A stretch of 64,000 nucleotides of DNA from Metopolophium dirhodum (taxonomy: Eukaryota; Arthropoda; Insecta; Hemiptera; Aphididae). Positions 60,929 through 64,000 of this stretch are shown here, piece after piece; position 1 is the first letter of the stretch, and every line of letters starts with the position of its first letter. The notes under the pieces are model-generated. The model made no database searches. It had not been told where the DNA came from and was given only the letters and a program-made list of their open reading frames with translations. The stretch lies in the NCBI RefSeq assembly GCF_019925205.1, contig NC_083567.1:23932001-23996000 (forward strand), given 5' to 3'. Position numbers and translations under genes: made by a program.

Positions 60929-63530
60929 AAATATTATCTATTACGCAGCTGTGTTAATAGTACTAGTGTCATCTAAAAGACTCAAAATTCTTACTATGAT
61001 AGATTTTTTTTTCTTTATTCTTATCTTATTATAACTTATTATTGCATAACAGTCTGTAATAGTATTATCATTTAAATTAATATTAGGTATAGGTACCTAC
61101 CTATAATATTAAATCATAAATATTATAAAATATTTTTAATTTTGCTGTTATTTAATTAATTGTTGCTTGCTATGTTTGAACTAATAAATAACAATATTGT
61201 TACTTTATAAAATAAAATAAATTAAAAACTTTTTTTTTAAAACTATTCGTTAAAACTTCGACATCAATGGATATTAACTTACAAAATTATTATTTATTAT
61301 AAAAAGTAAATTTAATTTTATCATAACTCATTATTTGAATAACTATTTCTACTAAATGGTTGAAAAAAATGTTCCGAATAAAAGTATGATTCCACTTAAA
61401 ACACTGGGTACATACTACTTATGATTAATAAATATAATAAACTATCGGTTTACACAATCACATTTTATAAATAAATTTAAGTTCCGGAAATTATTTGTTT
61501 AATGGGATTCTAAAAATATGTGACAATATGTTTACTTCTAAATACAACGAGTTAAATTACTGAAATATTATTTTTAATGATAATAAGAAATTATGTTAAA
61601 TTAAATTATAATATTAATATTATATGTTTCATATGCATTTGAGAAATGTTTTATCAGAATATACAAATAAGGATGTTTTAAAACTTTTTATAGTGCCATT
61701 TTTACAAATTCAATAATATTACTATCAATAAAAAAATTTTTGTGAAAACATATTCTTATATATATATATATTATATAGGTTTATAATGTTATGAAAAAAA
61801 ATAGCAAACTATCAAACTTGTAAAGTCCACAAAAATAAATGTTTAATGGTCCTATTATTTCTCATTTGTATTTGAGAAAACTCAAATAAAATTTAATGCA
61901 ATAAAAATAAAAACTATTTACTTATCTCTGAAAAGAAACTAAACTATTTTTTTATACATCTAATATATAATTAGTATGATTTATTTTTATTTTTACAGGA
62001 ATATCTGAAGAAAATAAATAAAAAGTAAAGCTTATCATTTAAAAATAATAATTTACATGCAGGTATTTATTTTTTTATTAGCATTTTTAAAGTATAGTGA
62101 AAACATTTTTAAAATGTTATCATTGAGCGTATGGAATATACTAGGTAGTATTATATTTCTACAAATGACATTAAACAATATTATATTCATGATTTTTTTT
62201 TTTCAAGTATTTGCAAGGACACTTAAAAAGTTGATTTTGTTCGAATAAATATATTATTTTGCAAAGTTTGAAATACTTATTCAAATCTTTAACCTCCAAA
62301 GTAACTTTCAAAGTTACAACATGAATGAATAACGTTGCAGCACATTATAACTGAGGTTCTCAAACTTTATAACATGATCAGAGAATTATAAACACAATAG
62401 TATCTATATACCAACTGTATATTTTACGAAGTAATTTTTTTAACTACAAACATAGAAGTATTTTTTTAAGTACACAATATTATACATAATACATATAAAT
62501 CTAAAAGTTTTATATATACCTATTTAATCAAATTGAAGTGTGTATATAACAATATTCGAGTATTTCAATAACTAAAAATCAAACTTAATTTATTTTTTTA
62601 ATGTTTATTTGTATTTTACTTTTATTTATTGATGATGATTAATTTTGAAATTCATATTTTGCAGTGTAAAATAATTTCAATGTTTATCCGTTGGATACTT
62701 AACCAACATTATTGTTGTATTCATAATCATTTAAATTCTAGATGAGTGAACTTGTAACAGTACACTGACCTAATAAAGGGTATACACCAATACTTATCTC
62801 TTACAGTCTATCCTTGCATATAAAACATTTATAATCAAATAATAATTAAAATCACTATTTTAGGATATGATTCATCTTAGACTCTGCGCAGAGTAATAAA
62901 TATATTATATTATATTTAAAAGTAAGAATATTATCTGAGGCATATCGTAGGTTTTTATTGATGTAATAATATAATATACATTTTGAGAATAGTTATGATA
63001 ATTTTAATATAGTCATATTTTACATGGATATAACTTTCAAGTTAAAATATCAATAAAATAATATGAATTGTAAGAAGCCCTTGACAGTAGTAAATATTCT
63101 GAAATTTTTAATTGATAATAGATTATAATATTCTTTAAGCTATATTATATTATAATATATATTAGGTACCTATATATTATAATGCCTGTGTTGTACTTTG
63201 TAAGATTTAGACAACACAATATGGTACTGTAGCGTTCTCCTGAGTATATAATAATATGCATTATATATTATGTATAATACAGTAGATACCAAGTTTTACG
63301 TATATTACGAACTGAATAAAACCATGTAGATATTATATTATAATATATAGCTTTATGGTTTACGAAACCATTTACGTTAGGGTTAGTCTGTGGGACTGGG
63401 ACTAGGACTTCCTTTAATAATAAATTATAGTGTATTTTTATTTCCGTTCCCTAAATAAATAGGAAACCTACTGCCGAATAAATATTATATAGACGAGCGA
63501 GAAATGTTCGTAGCGTATAGTAATATATAA
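60929..63530. other. AT-rich non-coding DNA
   Basis: Very A/T-rich throughout. The 63-codon plus ORF at 62057-62248 is a Phe/Ile/Leu-rich frame of the kind random A/T-rich DNA yields. No RNA gene or complete element is seen. Confidence 0.35.
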
Positions 63531-64000
63531 TAATTGTATACAAAGTACCTATACCTACGATGGAACTTGACATTTCAAACTTTGACCCCACAAATTGACG
63601 AACCAAAACGTTGGAGACGGGTGAGGTTGATATTTGATTTTGATTTTTCACGGCATCGCGGATTTACCGACGTCACCGGCATTGGTATGACAGTTGTGAA
63701 GTTGTTATATGTTCAGTGTCGGGAGTGGAGTGGTGTTGTAGTTGCTGTGGCAGTGTACTACCTATAATCTATATACTCGACACTTCCGCCATATACAGCC
63801 CAAAAGCCTGCAATCGTGCTGCTCCACGAGTGTTTTTATTGTCGCCTCGGGACATTCTGAGTGGACGGACGGACGTACGGACGCGTATATCGCCGAAAAC
63901 GGGTAAAGGTGGCGTAGGTTTTCGCGGGAGAGAGTCGATGGAAACGTCAAAACGGTGAATTATTTTGCAGAAGAGGGTCCGCGCACGGGCGCGCGCGAGC
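63531..64000. promoter_or_regulatory. CpG-rich tract at the right edge; probable promoter/5' exon of a gene beyond the window
   Basis: G+C and CpG rise steadily to the window end (CGCGCACGGGCGCGCGCGAG). GGAC units repeat at 63862-63885, and a TTCAGTG initiator-like motif occurs at about 63714. Short ORFs on both strands overlap and lack motifs. The direction of transcription cannot be decided from the sequence shown. Confidence 0.35.

Noticed and set aside
1..64000. CRISPR arrays, operons, phage or plasmid functions.
   Set aside because: No regular direct repeats with spacers, no tightly packed gene clusters and no ribosome-binding-site-led ORFs; the sequence is eukaryotic in every respect.

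Overview
The window looks like an aphid nuclear genome. The evidence is strong AT richness, spliced genes with GT-AG introns, many short TAGGTAGGTACCTACC-like runs, dispersed AAT/TTA microsatellites and a dense load of small transposons. Nothing points to bacterial, plasmid or viral DNA. The aphid assignment is inference from sequence texture; no species is claimed.

Layout. Positions 579-2360 (minus strand) hold the only confidently recognised gene: the 5' coding part of a rotatin/Ana3-like centriole gene, built from seven phase-consistent exons and running off the left edge. From about 2.4 kb to 46 kb there is mostly intergenic or intronic AT-rich DNA filled with mobile elements. These include Helitron-like units (5.2-6.5 kb, 30.4-31.55 kb, fragment near 45 kb), three hAT-type non-autonomous elements with intact 8-bp target duplications (10.7, 32.0 and 59.0 kb), a TIR family with three copies (16.7-17.9, 48.2-48.6, 57.0-57.4 kb), a tRNA-derived SINE (29.17 kb), three copies of a 5S-rRNA-like SINE (28.2, 33.0, 47.3 kb), a degenerate LINE reverse transcriptase (60.6 kb) and a tandem duplication (35.2-35.9 kb).

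Possible further coding DNA is sparse: an exon-like minus-strand reading frame at 46.8-47.2 kb, a terminal-exon-like ORF at 34.0 kb followed by a polyadenylation signal, and a few small splice-bounded or short ORFs. CpG-rich patches (20-21.9, 22.9-23.5, 35.9-37.3, 39.6-41.1, 50.1-52.7, 55.2-55.8, 57.6-58.6 and 63.5-64.0 kb) stand out from the AT-rich background. They are the most likely promoters, 5' exons or regulatory elements, possibly of large genes whose coding exons lie outside the window.

I did not find a convincing new multi-gene system. The most informative observations are the phase-perfect 8-nt start exon and a candidate poison exon in the rotatin-like gene, the several non-autonomous transposons with readable boundaries, and the 5S-like SINE family. 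Most remaining reading frames of 60-120 codons are unsupported.
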